This document shows, piece by piece, positions 11,563 to 22,641 of a stretch of 64,000 nucleotides of DNA (position 1 is the stretch's first letter; every line of letters starts with the position of its first letter). The position numbers were made by a program, and so were the translations under genes. The stretch covers positions 1 through 64,000 of the forward strand of contig JFHB01000018.1 in the NCBI GenBank assembly GCA_000729835.1, given 5' to 3'. The notes beneath the pieces were generated by a model. It made no database searches, was not told the origin of the DNA, and worked only from the letters and a program-made list of their open reading frames with translations. Origin of the DNA: Atkinsonella hypoxylon. Lineage: Eukaryota; Ascomycota; Sordariomycetes; Hypocreales; Clavicipitaceae.

Positions 11563-13629
11563 TCATACCATCATACTCCGTCGTCTGGAAGCAGCCCGTT
11601 GTTTGGTAGTAGTGTCTTTATCGCTATCCACCGCTGCTGATCGTCTCCGCGTCGTTGCTCCTTGACGGTGATTTGTTCTCGGTCTTTCCCCAGGTTCGTC
11701 TTTATCGACTTGGGATGGTGAGTTGGCAAACTCATAGACGTCTATGTCGCCGCTTTCATTGTCTTCGACATCTGTGCTCGTATCTTCCGAATAATCAATT
11801 GCTTTCGAGTGTCTTTTAGGTCGTTCTCGTTCGGCCACAAAAGCTGAAGATGAGTCCTCAGCTAAGCTCTTCTTTTTCAGGGGGCTGCCTGGAATGCTGC
11901 TTTGTATTGATGCGCTCGCTCCCGAGGCATCTGCTGCTGGCACGCGCCTCAACAAGTCTTCTGTGCCAGACTCACGCTTAATCTTAGGCTCCTCAGAAGA
12001 CGGCTGATCGCATTGACTGGCCCTTCTTGCATACTTGCCCTCTCCCGTCACAGCATCAAAGAGTTCTTTGGTTGGCCGCCTCATCTTATCTCTGAGGTTC
12101 GGCTCTGCGTAGCTAACGGTTGTCCTATTCCTTCGGCTGGGCCGCGAAGTCTCTCCAGTCGTGGAGATATCGGCTGGTGGAGGAGTATCATCGCGTGGTC
12201 CATCTGTCCCAGTCACTGGCTCCGGTGAGCTCGGCGACATTAACACGGGCTCCGAGACAGGCGTGGTCAAGTCCCCTCCAACAGGCAGCGAGGTCGGCGG
12301 TCTGGCTTCCGCGATTGTAACGGCCGGGATCTTTGGGACCGTGTCACTCTTTGGCTTCAGTTTTGTTCGCTCTTTCGATTTCTTGGATCTGACTAGTTCT
12401 GCTTTTGCTGCTGCAACTTCATCCATAGAAACGGGCTTCTTGGATTTCCTGGGTGAAGCAAAATCGTCATTGGTGCTCTTTGCCATAAGAGGTTTGCGAC
12501 CAGTGCCAGAGATCACCTGCTTATCTCTGGCTTCTTTTCTTATATGCGCAAGCTCTTTCAGTGTTTTCCCTCCTGCTTTTTCACGGATGGACATCTTCTC
12601 GCCAACGACTCTAGACAGGGTGTTCTCATTGGCTAGTTGACGTAAATGAGGGTTTTCTAACTCATCCTGGCCATATTTTCGCTTCGAGCCTGTCTTAATG
12701 GGCGCCGAAGCTAGTTCCGGTATAGGCGTTCCAGGTTGTATCGTAGGCTTCATGTGCTGCTGTATGGGCTCAGTTTTATTTTTCTCGGGCGAGGGCACAG
12801 GCATATTGGCGACTTTATTGGCCTTGGGCGAAGACAAGCACACGGGAGGCTCCATGGGATTACGAGTCGGCCTGGCTGTATCTTCTTTTGATAACGCTGG
12901 GCGAGGCGGAGAGTCGACTTTGACAGGCTCCCGCTGAACGGTACGTTGCTTCGATGGGCTTTCGAGCTCCACCGAGTCTGCTTCGAATCGCAAAGCGCGT
13001 ATCTGTTCTGGACTAGTACAGGGTGTCAATACATAATGATGCGCCAAGCGTAGAAGAGCGCTTCAAAAGAGACATACTTCAAGGACTCTCGTGAAGATGG
13101 TCGGTTCTCTGAGATGGAACCGAGCTCCTCAACATCCCTTGCTATATCGCGCAACCTCCGCTGTGAGGGACTTGGTCTATTGCAGCTGAAGCTCATCCGC
13201 TGATTGATGGTTTTGCGAATTCGAGGGGAGTGCCTCTTCATGGGAGGTTCAAGCCCCAGGCCGGATAAGAGCGACCCCCATTCTGTGAGCTGTGCTTCTA
13301 GCCTGGCTTTAATCGCCAATGCGTGGTCGGCAATCCTTCTCGACTCGTTGTCTTCGACCTGCTTCTCGAGCTCCAGTATTCGACTGCGCAGTTCGAGATT
13401 CTCTGACAACATCAGGGCACATTCGCTCTCCAGTTCTCGTATTCTTAGAGCCCGCACGTTGTTGGATTTGGCAAGATCTCTGTTCTGTCGTAGCATCTTC
13501 TTGCGAACTACCCAGATTCCGTGTTAGCAGCGTCAAAAGGTCAAGAGTCCTAGATTGAGGCGAAAGAGCATCACACGCACGTGTCTCAAGGCTGTCCGAA
13601 GACATTGGTGCTTCGTTCAACCTAGCCAT
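11563..13629 (-). CDS. sgo1: Shugoshin, centromeric cohesin protector
   Basis: Three exons on the minus strand fit in phase: 13629-13581, 13507-13078 and 13012-11563, giving 642 residues. After a short leader, residues 17-75 form the shugoshin N-terminal coiled coil (LRQNRDLAKSNNVRALRIRE and onward), the part that dimerises and binds PP2A-B' in known shugoshins. A long Ser/Pro/Lys-rich linker follows. Residues about 449-473 hold the basic C-terminal SGO motif (RPSRRNRTTVSYAEPNLR, then KMRRPT), which binds phosphorylated H2A at centromeres. The tail ends in Arg/Ser-rich sequence. The role is protection of pericentromeric cohesin in meiosis and spindle tension sensing. It is transcribed divergently from dad2. 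Confidence 0.93.
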
Positions 13630-14193
13630 AGCTCATAATGCGCACTAAGATGACGACGTGCGGCAAAGATGATGGTTATTGGGCGGAAGTCACAAAAACT
13701 GGTCGAGATCCAAGTCGCGGCAAAGTAATTTGGATAGGTCGACCTTTGCCGGGTGAGAATTGCAGGTGGGACAGCTTTCGTTAGTAGTATTTACATTTTC
13801 GGCCCCGTAATCGATGGGAGCAACACACGGCGGGTCGGGCTGGTTGCCTGGGTTACCAGCAGCAATCGATGCGTCCCACCATCACGCGAGTGGTTGAGTG
13901 GGTGGATGATGTACGGGTGGGTGTCATACTATGTACCAGGTACCTAGGTAGGCATGTAGGTACTTAGTTATGTATGTATGGAAACAGGTACCGAAAACTA
14001 GGTAGATAATAAGTGCCCCACCGGCTGTTTCTTGTTTCTTTCTGCCTTCCTTTTCCGGGGTTCCACCGACAGATGCGCGTCAGACCCATCCGACGTCAAT
14101 TCATTCACGTCACTCTTGACTGGCTTCATCGACGAACGAATCGTCACCAAGGGTTGTTGTCGTTGTCGTTATTGTTGTCACTTTGCCTTGGCC
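13630..14193. promoter_or_regulatory. Shared divergent promoter of sgo1 and dad2
   Basis: The 564 bases between the two start codons must contain both promoters. It contains an ACGCGA word at 13884-13889, one base off the ACGCGT box used by MBF-type G1/S regulators, and an ACCTAGGTA palindrome at 13942-13950. Both genes act in chromosome segregation, so cell-cycle co-regulation is a reasonable inference but not shown. Confidence 0.4.
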
Positions 14194-14765
14194 ATGTCCT
14201 ACGCCACGAGATCTTTTTCTTCGCAAATGCGAGCCGCTGGCTCTGCACCCGCTCCATCGCAGTCACCGGCGCTGGTCGCTCGGATCGAAGAGAAGAGAGC
14301 AGAGTTACAAAGCTTGAGGGAGCTGCGCGATCTCAGCGCTGCCGTCGCGAACCAGATGGAAGTCTTGGAGCAGAAATTGACCACGCTTTCCGATGGAACC
14401 GAGGGTGTGTTATGAATCGACTACTCCGATGCTTGGCTTGCTGACCGACTGCTTCAAAGCTATTGCGGCCGTCATGGGCAACTGGCATAATGTGCTGCGG
14501 GCTATCAACATGGCATCTTGTATGTTGGTCTGAACAGCAATGTCTTATGCCCATGTCCATCCCCAATTAACACGGATTTCTTCAAGCGAAACTCGCGAAC
14601 ACCTCAGGCGATGCTCCTTTGGAAGACGACTCCGAATCGAGCAGTGCATTGCCCCAGACTTTGGTCAGGATACCGACCGAACACGCGCCTTCATTACAGG
14701 CTCAGGCTGAGGCGGTAGAAGCGGCCGCTGCCGAAGGCGACTCGGTCATGAGCACAAAAACATAA
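14194..14765 (+). CDS. dad2: DASH/Dam1 complex subunit Dad2
   Basis: Three exons in phase: 14194-14404, 14460-14519 and 14587-14765, giving 149 residues. The core is a heptad-rich helix (LVARIEEKRAELQSLRELRD at about 28-47) followed by MEVLEQKLTTLSDGTEAIAA and MGNWHNVLRAINMAS, the arrangement seen in Dad2. The acidic tail with LPQTLVRIPTE matches filamentous-fungal homologues. Dad2 is a small subunit of the ten-protein DASH ring that couples kinetochores to microtubules, a fungus-specific complex. The start is the only ATG in frame ahead of the conserved region. The small 60-base middle exon is easily missed by automatic prediction. Confidence 0.93.
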
Positions 14766-16478
14766 ATGGAGGGTCTAGGTGATCGTTTGGCGCGTATGCT
14801 TGCTTTTTTTTGACAATCAGATTTTCCTTGTCGCAGAACATGAAAGATGCAACGTGCTCTGTCTCTCGGAGAGAGATAGCTCAAGTAACTGCCGCTAGGG
14901 GCGCGCCAGATCCCAACTCATCGAAAAGCCACTTGACTGATATCCCGGTTTGACAGCGATTGCATACTGCTTCTCGTCCAGCAGTCAGGCAGTTGAAAGG
15001 TGTGCGAACCAGGAAGAGAGCGAACCTAGCTTTGACACAATACAATGGACAGATGGTCCTTGGCTGAGCTATAGTATTAGGGATAGACGATAGACGATAC
15101 TCTACGGTGTTGCACCTCTGGGCACTGTTTCAGAGCTCAAGGCCGCTCCGTCGGCTGCGCTAGATGGTTGCCAACGCCAGGCGACTATTCTGACGATAAA
15201 GTATGATGCATGTCTGCAGACATGGGGTCAACATGGGAATGACCCGTGTTTCATCGCGGGAAACAGAGTTGGAATCAAATCGCCCAGGTAACAGCTCCCA
15301 AAGAAGTTTGGGATGCTTGTTCCACCACGTGTGCAACCTGTCTAGCAAGCAATAAAAAGAAGAAAGCCAAGTTGCCAGCCGTGAGATTGAACGCGCATTA
15401 CAGCAAGAACAAGATGCTCCTGACCCACACACGCCTGTTGCGCTTTGTACGTGGAAGAAGATGTCGTTTTGCGTAGCAGCTGGGCCGTTGAGACAGCCTC
15501 GAAGCGACATGTACTGAGTACTAGGACAACATTGACAACTCTCCCAACCAACAGACCAGACCACAGGCCACAAGACCACAAAACCACAAACCCGCAAAAC
15601 CAGAGGGCTAAAGTGCCAAAGTGTCACAGCGCGGGCGAGACGCGTCGGGTTTGGTGGCGTCTTGGGGGGGGGGGGGGGGGGACGGGGCAAAGACGCAGAC
15701 GTCCGACGCATGAAAACATTGACAAATGATGGATATTACGTGAAGAAGACATGCATGCATCGAACTCCGTGACTCCTACCAACGGCAAAGAAGGCCACGA
15801 CCCCGGGAAGGTGTGTTGCCGTAATTGCTCACTCGTACTCCGTAGATGTCTGATTAGTCTGGTTAGCTTGGTTAGTCATTTCCCGTCTTTATTACGGAAA
15901 CATGGTCGCATGCGCTTGCTCGCTGGCCGCCATATACTATATTATTTTACTTTTATTTTATGTCTTTGTTCTTTGTTTATTAAACCGAGTAGTTCCTGCG
16001 TATATTTAGCAAGAATACACTGTCAACATGGCGTAGCCCGTCCGTCCCACCCCATCCCATCCCCATCCCATCCCAATCCCATCCCATTTCCCAAACAAAA
16101 CACATCCATCCTTTGCTCTCGACGAGACAGAAGACATTTGCCTCCTCCGCCAACCCTTGCCACCTCATTTGCTATACCATCCCCTCATGTTTCTCGTGCC
16201 CCTCGTGCCATCAAAGTAGCAGGTAGCATCCTCGTCACCCGTCCATCATTGCCCAGCAGCTTTTTCCTCCAGGCCCAGGCCACGTCAAACATTCATCCCC
16301 TGTCCATCCCGGGTACTCCGCGAAATTACACATCGCTACCGATACATTTTACCTTGTATCTGAATGTACATGCCACCTTTGCCCCTGATCACACTAACTG
16401 ACTTTCCCCGAGACTGGAAACGATCTGTCAGATTCGTGCATCGCAAGGACCCCGTTCACTCGTGGGACGAGTTGTACT
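14766..16478. other. Long spacer with a G18 run and a CCCATC repeat
   Basis: No supported gene. A G-run of 18 bases lies at 15664-15681. A CATCCC-type pyrimidine repeat covers about 16046-16086. One exact TACTCCGTA motif sits at 15836-15844. Short open frames around 15160-15711 and 15751-16401 are proline- or cysteine-rich without recognisable domains and overlap frames on the other strand. Confidence 0.45.
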
Positions 16479-18697
16479 ATGGCTCGGGCCATGGCTCACA
16501 ACTCATCGCAGCCCGCTGGTCAGTTTTTCAACATTTTCGACGAGTGCAGCCCTTTCACTAAAGATCGACGCACCTCGTCAGGCCTCTCGTCAAGCCCCTC
16601 GTCAGGCCCCTCGTCAGATGGCAACGTGCTCGGAGAGCTGTCCAAAGGTCAAAGCCAGAGTCGCTCCGTATCTGCAGATAAACTTTCATCTCCATCGGCT
16701 AGTTCATCCACAAAGTCTCCCTGCCGAGGTAGTCTCGAGGCCAGATCGACCAAGTGTCAGGCCATTAGGCTCATGCCGCGTACTCAGCGGCCACAAGCTC
16801 TGGCAGAGACATTTCAACCACTTGGGGCCGTTCCAGAGGAATCGAATGGTGCTATAGACACGGGAGATATCAATTCTACGCCTGGCCCCTCCATGGCGGA
16901 CCAGAGTCCAGGTAAGTTTGTTATTTTCCCACGAAGGATACTCACTTTCAATACACCATCACACGTAATATATTGATCAGGGGGGCTGACCAAGGGCCAG
17001 CTACCTCAATGCAGACGGATGCAAGTCAACGAGTGCTTCTGACAACAAATTCTTCACCCTCGCTCGAGGAGCAAGTCGAGAAGCACCTCTCAGGTCAGTT
17101 TGAATGGATCATGATATATCCTGCAGGAAATGGTTCCCATGCAGCTGGAGGCTCCGTCCAAGGGTCCCATCAAGGAAATCCATCGGCATTCACAGTCTAC
17201 GGCTGCAATGTGCTTCCTGCCAGGATGAGACCGACATCGCATGGCTCGCCAGAACTATCAACTGATGTGTACACCCTCCTAGCAACTTCACTTGCCAAAG
17301 AGTCGCATGACTGCCCTTCCTTGGCCGACTGCGAGGGCATAGGTAGTCCAGGTTCGCGTCACATGTGCCAATTGCCTCCACCACCCTATCCAGGGACTCC
17401 GCTGAAAGTCCCAGAAGTGACAACTCTGGTTGAAAAAACAGTCTCACCATCTCTGACGGTAGTGAGCGAAAGAAGTGGTGGCATAGCCGAGGCTTCATCA
17501 CCGGCCGGCTCTTTCTCTGGTCCTCGCATCGAGGACTCCCTTGAAGAGTTGGATCGGCTAGAGGAAGAACTGGAAGCAGTCCACCAAGTGACTCGTACTC
17601 GTCAATATATCTCTGCACATGATAAACCTGACCAAGCCAGTCCTTGTAGTTTCGATAGGAAACCACCAACATCAGCACCAGCTAAGCGGGTTTCAATTGC
17701 TGGCTATTCGGCCACGGTTCGAGTCAAGCCATCCCAGGATAAAAGACCAACTCTAAGAAGATCTGCCTCTTTGACGCTGCGGGATAAAAAAGCTTCCCAG
17801 AGACAAGAGCCGTCGTCGATAGTAGGCCCAAAATTGGAGGCCACCGTCTCTCACACTCAGTCAGCCGTAACTCGTCTCAGTACTCCGAAACATCCTGTCA
17901 AATCGTCCAAGCCTCCCACGGTGGCAAAATTTGAACTCCCTGGAGAAGCAGTTGCTCGCCGCCTGAAAGAGCAGCGCGAGGCTCGATTGGCTCTGCAAGC
18001 GGAGGCACAGAAAGCTCACCAGCTGCCTGCTCCCAAACCGCGGGCCAACAAACTGTTGGCTCGACCCACTTTCGAATTGCCGGGAGAAGCCATTTCCCGC
18101 AGAAAGAGAGAAGAGCGGGAAGCTAAACTTCGAGCAGAAGAGGAAGAGGCGAGGAAGAGACGAGAATTCAAGGCTCGACCTGTTCGCCAGAGCATAGGGC
18201 CCCCGACCGCGCCGCGGGAGACGTTGACTAGTAGAGTACGGCAGGACAAGGCTTCCATGGACGTCAACGAGGGTTCACAAAGTCAGTACAAACGACTGTC
18301 GGCGGGCGTCGCTAGAAACAACACTCACGCTTCGCCCTTTGCCCCCAGCCTGCAGCAGACACGAGGCCGGAATCCAGGCATCTCCCCGACGGAAGCAAGT
18401 CGAGCCACGTCAACCTCTACAGGCAGTGGCAGTGGGAAACGACAATCAGTGTCGTTGGAAGAGTTGACAGTGCAGAGACAAAGAGGCCGAGAAATACTCA
18501 ACAAAGACAGCAACTATACACAAGAGAAGCAAAGGGGGAAAAAGGAAAGAGAGATGGCGGCAAAAATGGCGAGAAAAGAAGCTGCTGAGCGTTCTAGAAT
18601 AGCGAGTCGCGAATGGGCTGAAAAGAAGCGTCGAAAGGAACTGGAGGCGAGACAAGCAAAAGAAAACCAACAAAACCATGATGGTCTCACGGCGTAA
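16479..18697 (+). CDS. Unrecognised basic coiled-coil protein with FELPGEA repeats
   Basis: Two exons, 16479-16911 and 17001-18697, fit in phase and give 709 residues. The acceptor at 17000 (CAG) was preferred over an in-frame AAG at 16994. The first 450 residues are Ser/Pro-rich and probably disordered, with an acidic Leu/Glu coiled segment near 325-340. Two copies of a roughly 20-residue basic motif follow: KFELPGEAVARRLKEQREAR at about 454-473 and TFELPGEAISRRKREEREAK at about 501-520, then EFKARPV at about 533-539. FKARP-like words with charged helices recall TPX2-type microtubule-binding segments, but the resemblance is weak. The C-terminus is a long Lys/Arg/Glu helix ending in QNHDGLTA. 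A cytoskeletal or spindle role is a guess. Confidence 0.75.
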
Positions 18698-19979
18698 CAA
18701 AATTCGCCGTCTCAGCATGCCTCAACCATGGTATGGGCATTGGCCGGAACCCCAATTTCGGCGTTTTCGTTGTATACATTAGCCAGGCTTTATTCTGGGT
18801 TGTACGTGAGCATGGCGTTAATTGCATGGAGAAGAAAATAGAGGCCAGGCGCCGATGAACATTGCTTGTTGATTATGGTTCCATTGCCATAGCCCTGTCA
18901 CAGAGGTTATCGTGTTGCATCTGTTATTGATGCTTTAGAGTAGAGCAGATTCCAAACCAGCAACTGTGTACAATCAGTCAATCAATTTATCAATCAATGG
19001 GTCAAAGATGAGCTGCGTACTTGCTGCCACTGTTTGCCACCATATCGCGCCAACGCGATCCCTCCAGCCACTGACCAGCCTGTCATGGGTTGTCTGACAG
19101 TTTGTAAGTCTTGTAGAGTTTCATCATGGTGTCTATACTGTCAATACCATACAAACAAACATGAGGCAGAACCAATCCAAGGACGAAGACGCGTTGTGAA
19201 CTGCTGGCAGTGTTTATGACAACTGTCGAATAGATAAAACGTCGCACCTAGTGATCCTACCTTATTTTTGATCATGACAGCGTATTCCACTACCGCCATG
19301 GCAGAGTCAAGTCCCTCATGACACCGTAGGTAAAGCATGTCTGCGCCATGTGGCACGGCAACGCAAGCAAGGTCAGACATGCAACGACCCAGGCACAAGG
19401 CTACGCCATACAATCAATTGATGCTATATATACACTGCATTAAATACACCTTCTAACCCCGAGCATTAGACCCCGGAGCCATGGCCAAGGTATTCAAGCC
19501 CCCCCTAACACTGAAAAGCTCCGTCCAAGAGCGATAAAGCTTAATATAAGCCGCCAATGTATTATACACACAGGGTGTGCCGCTAAAGACAAGGAGACCA
19601 TGGAGATCTTTTTTTCAAAAAGAAACGAGCAATGTGGATTCTTATTTTTTTTTTTTTTGCATAAAGGTGATGAAAAACTGTTCGATGGGAACAGCAAAAC
19701 AAAGACATGAGGCGGGCCATGCAAGGAACTGACGATTGAGAGAAGCAGTGAGCGTGACCGTGAGGGTGAAGATAATCCGAGTTGAAAACTTTGAAAAAGC
19801 TTGCTGTCGATGTGGGTTGAGAAAAAAAAAAAACAAAGAACACGCAGTTTCGTATGTCGTCCAAGCCTGGTTTTGCGACAGATTTGCTTGGATTTGCCAA
19901 GGTTCGGTTGGGTATCTCTATGGACAGACGCAAGTGAAAATTCGTTTCGAGTGCTCCACAAACCATCAAGCGCCGCCAC
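18698..19979. other. Spacer between two convergent genes
   Basis: No supported gene. It holds AT homopolymers (T-run near 19646-19659, A-run near 19821-19833) and a CAATCAAT repeat near 18973-19000. It should contain the 3' ends of the flanking genes. Confidence 0.45.
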
Positions 19980-21344
19980 TTAGAAATTCTGAGCAATGCC
20001 AGCGCTCTGCTGGGGATAGTGCGACGGGCTTTCTATGCGCGTGTTGCGTCGGGCAGGGTTATCCCGAATAACAGCCTGCCCGCCCAATTCGTGGATTCGC
20101 TGGTCGCCGCCATACGGATTCTGTGCATACTGGTCGTAATAAGCTCCGCCATTGGGGTACATGCCGCTATCCGAGCCTTCTGACCGGCCTGTTGCGCTAT
20201 ATGAGGACGACGCATTAGAAGGCCCGCGGCGTACGTCTCCATTTCGATTATTCGCTACCGAAGGACCCATGGCTCCAAGAATTTCACCGTCAGGGGACGA
20301 GGAGCCGTCCATGTTGGAATCCGCCTTGGCATCGGAGAGATTGCCACGAGTATGACCACCCCCATCCGATGCCGTGGCTGTCTTGCCGCCCGACATGGTG
20401 GTCGATGTCTTTCGACCCATTGAGCCTGCAGCTGTAGTTGAGCCCCATCCACGATATCCAGCTTCCCCGTCTCTCACTTCGTACGTCTCCGGACCAAGTC
20501 CGACGGCTGGAATGGTGGGGTCGGCGTTGGGATTGTAAGCGTAGTCTTCAACCTCTTTGCGTCGTTCCTCCTCCGATTCTTGGCGAGCCTTTCTCTTCCT
20601 CCACCACCACAAACCAAGAAGCGCCAATAAAGCAATGGCAGCAATGGGTACGACCACACCAATGGCCACCTTGGCAGGTTGGCTCAGGCCACCTCCACTC
20701 CCGTCTCCGCCAGGGTTGATCAAAGCTGGTGTTGTTGAGCTGGATGGCCTGGCAGGGGAAGCGACAGGAGGCGTTGCCTGTGAAGTCGTGATAGAGGTGA
20801 CAACCTCGACGGTGGTGACAGCATTGCTGGGGGTTACCGTTACCACTGGCACGGAGTTTTCCGTTTGCTGCCGAGTAGGTGTGGCAGAAGGGGGAGCATT
20901 AATCGATGACAACGTAGTGTGAGCTGGCGCTACAGAAGAAATCGTTGTTGAACTGGGAGACGGGGGCGGAGGGGCCGCCTGGGATGAAGAGGAAGCAGCC
21001 GGGGGAGAAGGCGGCGGCGACGCACTGCTCGACGGAGTGGTTGGTGCTGGTGGTGACGAGGTCGTTGATAGAGACGACTGCTGCTGAGATGTTGAAATGG
21101 GAACATCTTTGACATCTTTGGAAGAGGATGGGCTCTGCTGGGGAATTGATGATTGACTCGACAATTGACTCGATGTAGAGCCACCGGCGGTGAGTGAACT
21201 GGAGCTATGGCTTGATTCTGACATGTTGGTGGCACGAGGTATCCAGTGATCTTGAATCTGCCTGTTTATCACCTGATTGTCAGCATCGTGATTGGGACGG
21301 ATATGCCAGCGCCGCGGCTTGCGAGACGCATCTGCAATTTGCAT
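19980..21344 (-). CDS. Mid2-like single-pass cell-surface sensor
   Basis: A continuous minus-strand frame of 454 residues. Residues about 40-230 are extremely Ser/Thr/Pro-rich, as in O-mannosylated wall-spanning domains. A single membrane helix at about 226-247 (AKVAIGVVVPIAAIALLALL) is followed by GLWWWRKRK, a clear stop-transfer signal. The cytoplasmic tail is Gly/Asn/Tyr-rich and ends in SAGIAQNF. This layout matches fungal Mid2/Mtl1-type cell-wall stress sensors, which signal to Rho1 and the cell-integrity MAP kinase. No signal peptide is visible at the modelled start, so a 5' exon may be missing: a donor-like GTGAGT on the minus strand near 21633 and an acceptor-like AATCAG near 21276 are candidates. 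Alternatively the start is the ATG near 21224 and the helix is a signal anchor. Confidence 0.72.
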   Translation of the reverse strand: MQIADASRKPRRWHIRPNHDADNQVINRQIQDHWIPRATNMSESSHSSSSLTAGGSTSSQLSSQSSIPQQSPSSSKDVKDVPISTSQQQSSLSTTSSPPAPTTPSSSASPPPSPPAASSSSQAAPPPPSPSSTTISSVAPAHTTLSSINAPPSATPTRQQTENSVPVVTVTPSNAVTTVEVVTSITTSQATPPVASPARPSSSTTPALINPGGDGSGGGLSQPAKVAIGVVVPIAAIALLALLGLWWWRKRKARQESEEERRKEVEDYAYNPNADPTIPAVGLGPETYEVRDGEAGYRGWGSTTAAGSMGRKTSTTMSGGKTATASDGGGHTRGNLSDAKADSNMDGSSSPDGEILGAMGPSVANNRNGDVRRGPSNASSSYSATGRSEGSDSGMYPNGGAYYDQYAQNPYGGDQRIHELGGQAVIRDNPARRNTRIESPSHYPQQSAGIAQNF

Positions 21345-21980
21345 TGAAGCCGTGCACGATATGTGTGTTGCAAGGTAAGAGAATCGAGAAGAAACGCAGG
21401 GTTACAAGATGGGTCGAGTGATGACGATGCTCATTGCAAGTCTGGAAGCAGAGAGAAAGACAAAAGCGAGGATGACTCAAAGGGATCAGACGACGTAGAG
21501 GTGTTTACAGACTGCGGTCATGGCACCATCCGAGCTCATGAATCGACAAAAATCATGAGAAGACAACACATGGCAAGTCAACGACTCGGGGCATCCGGTA
21601 TAGTACCAGGGGACGGCGCTGGAATGCAAACTCACCTGCTAAACAACGTGATGATGCCACGATGCACGGAGACGGTACGCCAATGATTGCCGTGCAGTCA
21701 AAGGGTGCCAAGACGAATGAGCGTGATGCCAGCGTCAGCGAGGCCCCGAGACGAGCGGCAATCGTGAGGACGCCGTTTCGCAGTCAAGAAGACGGTCGTC
21801 GTTGGGGGCTCGTCGACGGGAAGCCTGGGTTTTGCGAGGAGAAGATGGGACAAATCTGCAGAGCACTGGGGGTCACAGAAGCAGAGTGGAGCGGCGAAAG
21901 TAAATGTGTGGTCGTGGCTAAACAACAGAGGCGTGGGCGTGGGCGTGGGCGGACGGGGCGGATGAGGATTTGAGACAGGA

Positions 21981-22038
21981 GGGTTGGCCAGGATTGGCCA
22001 GGATTGGCCAGGATTGGCCAGGATTGGCTAGGATTGGC
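21981..22038. repeat. 10-bp tandem repeat, GGATTGGCCA unit
   Basis: Six consecutive 10-base units: a GGGTTGGCCA start, then exact or one-base variants of GGATTGGCCA. A short GCGTGGGCGTGG repeat lies just upstream at about 21930-21951. The period is close to one DNA helical turn. It is intergenic. Confidence 0.9.
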
Positions 22039-22287
22039 GCAGCATCACACAGCTTGCCTTGCACCTTGCACGCGGGAGACAGATTTCATGCCCACAAGCG
22101 ATTACTGTTCCATGAGGCAGAGACCCCATCATGTGTTTTGGCCGCCCATGTTGTGCCGTCCTGGCTGGGTGTGGCCACTTCCGCCCGAGTGAGTGAGTGC
22201 CTTGTTGACAATCGAGCAGCATCGCCATGAAGCCGATGTTGATGGAAAAACACACATGGCAGGCTGGAGTAGATTGAAAGAGAGTGG

Positions 22288-22312
22288 ACTGAACTGAACT
22301 GAACTGAACTGA
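22288..22312. repeat. AACTG pentanucleotide repeat
   Basis: About five tandem copies of GAACT/AACTG in intergenic DNA. Microsatellite. Confidence 0.85.
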
Positions 22313-22600
22313 TGCAAAACTATGCTTTTGGTTCAAATTACATATTTGCAGCCCAGGGCATTGCCTCAACACCTGCCAACACCCTGCCAGGCTGGACAAA
22401 AGTGTGGCAGACGTGTGGCAGACCCGGCAGTGCCATGCACTTGGAGCAGCTGCTAGCATAGCAGCCTGAGACAACGACGAATGAAAAACCGCAATCCCTC
22501 GCCCACAGTCTCCAACGCAGGTTCAACAAGGCGGCACGGCACAGCCACAGAAAATAAATATATCCATCACGACGCCGCCAACATTGCAGGGGGTTTTTGA

Positions 22601-22609
22601 AAAAATAAA

Positions 22610-22640
<31 letters not shown>
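22601..22640. repeat. AAAT then AAT microsatellite
   Basis: A run of AAAT units changes into AAT units without interruption. Intergenic. Confidence 0.9.

Positions 22641-22641
<1 letters not shown>

Noticed and set aside
15751..16401. A 216-codon plus-strand frame
   Set aside because: It is built from CCCATC-type repeats and cysteine/serine runs with no recognisable structure.
17094..17126. GTCAGT to CTGCAG as a second intron in the 16.5-kb gene
   Set aside because: It would be only 33 bases, below a credible intron length, and the frame is open through it.
20438..20922. Open plus-strand frames across the Mid2-like gene
   Set aside because: They are antisense shadows of a strongly biased Ser/Thr/Pro-rich coding region.
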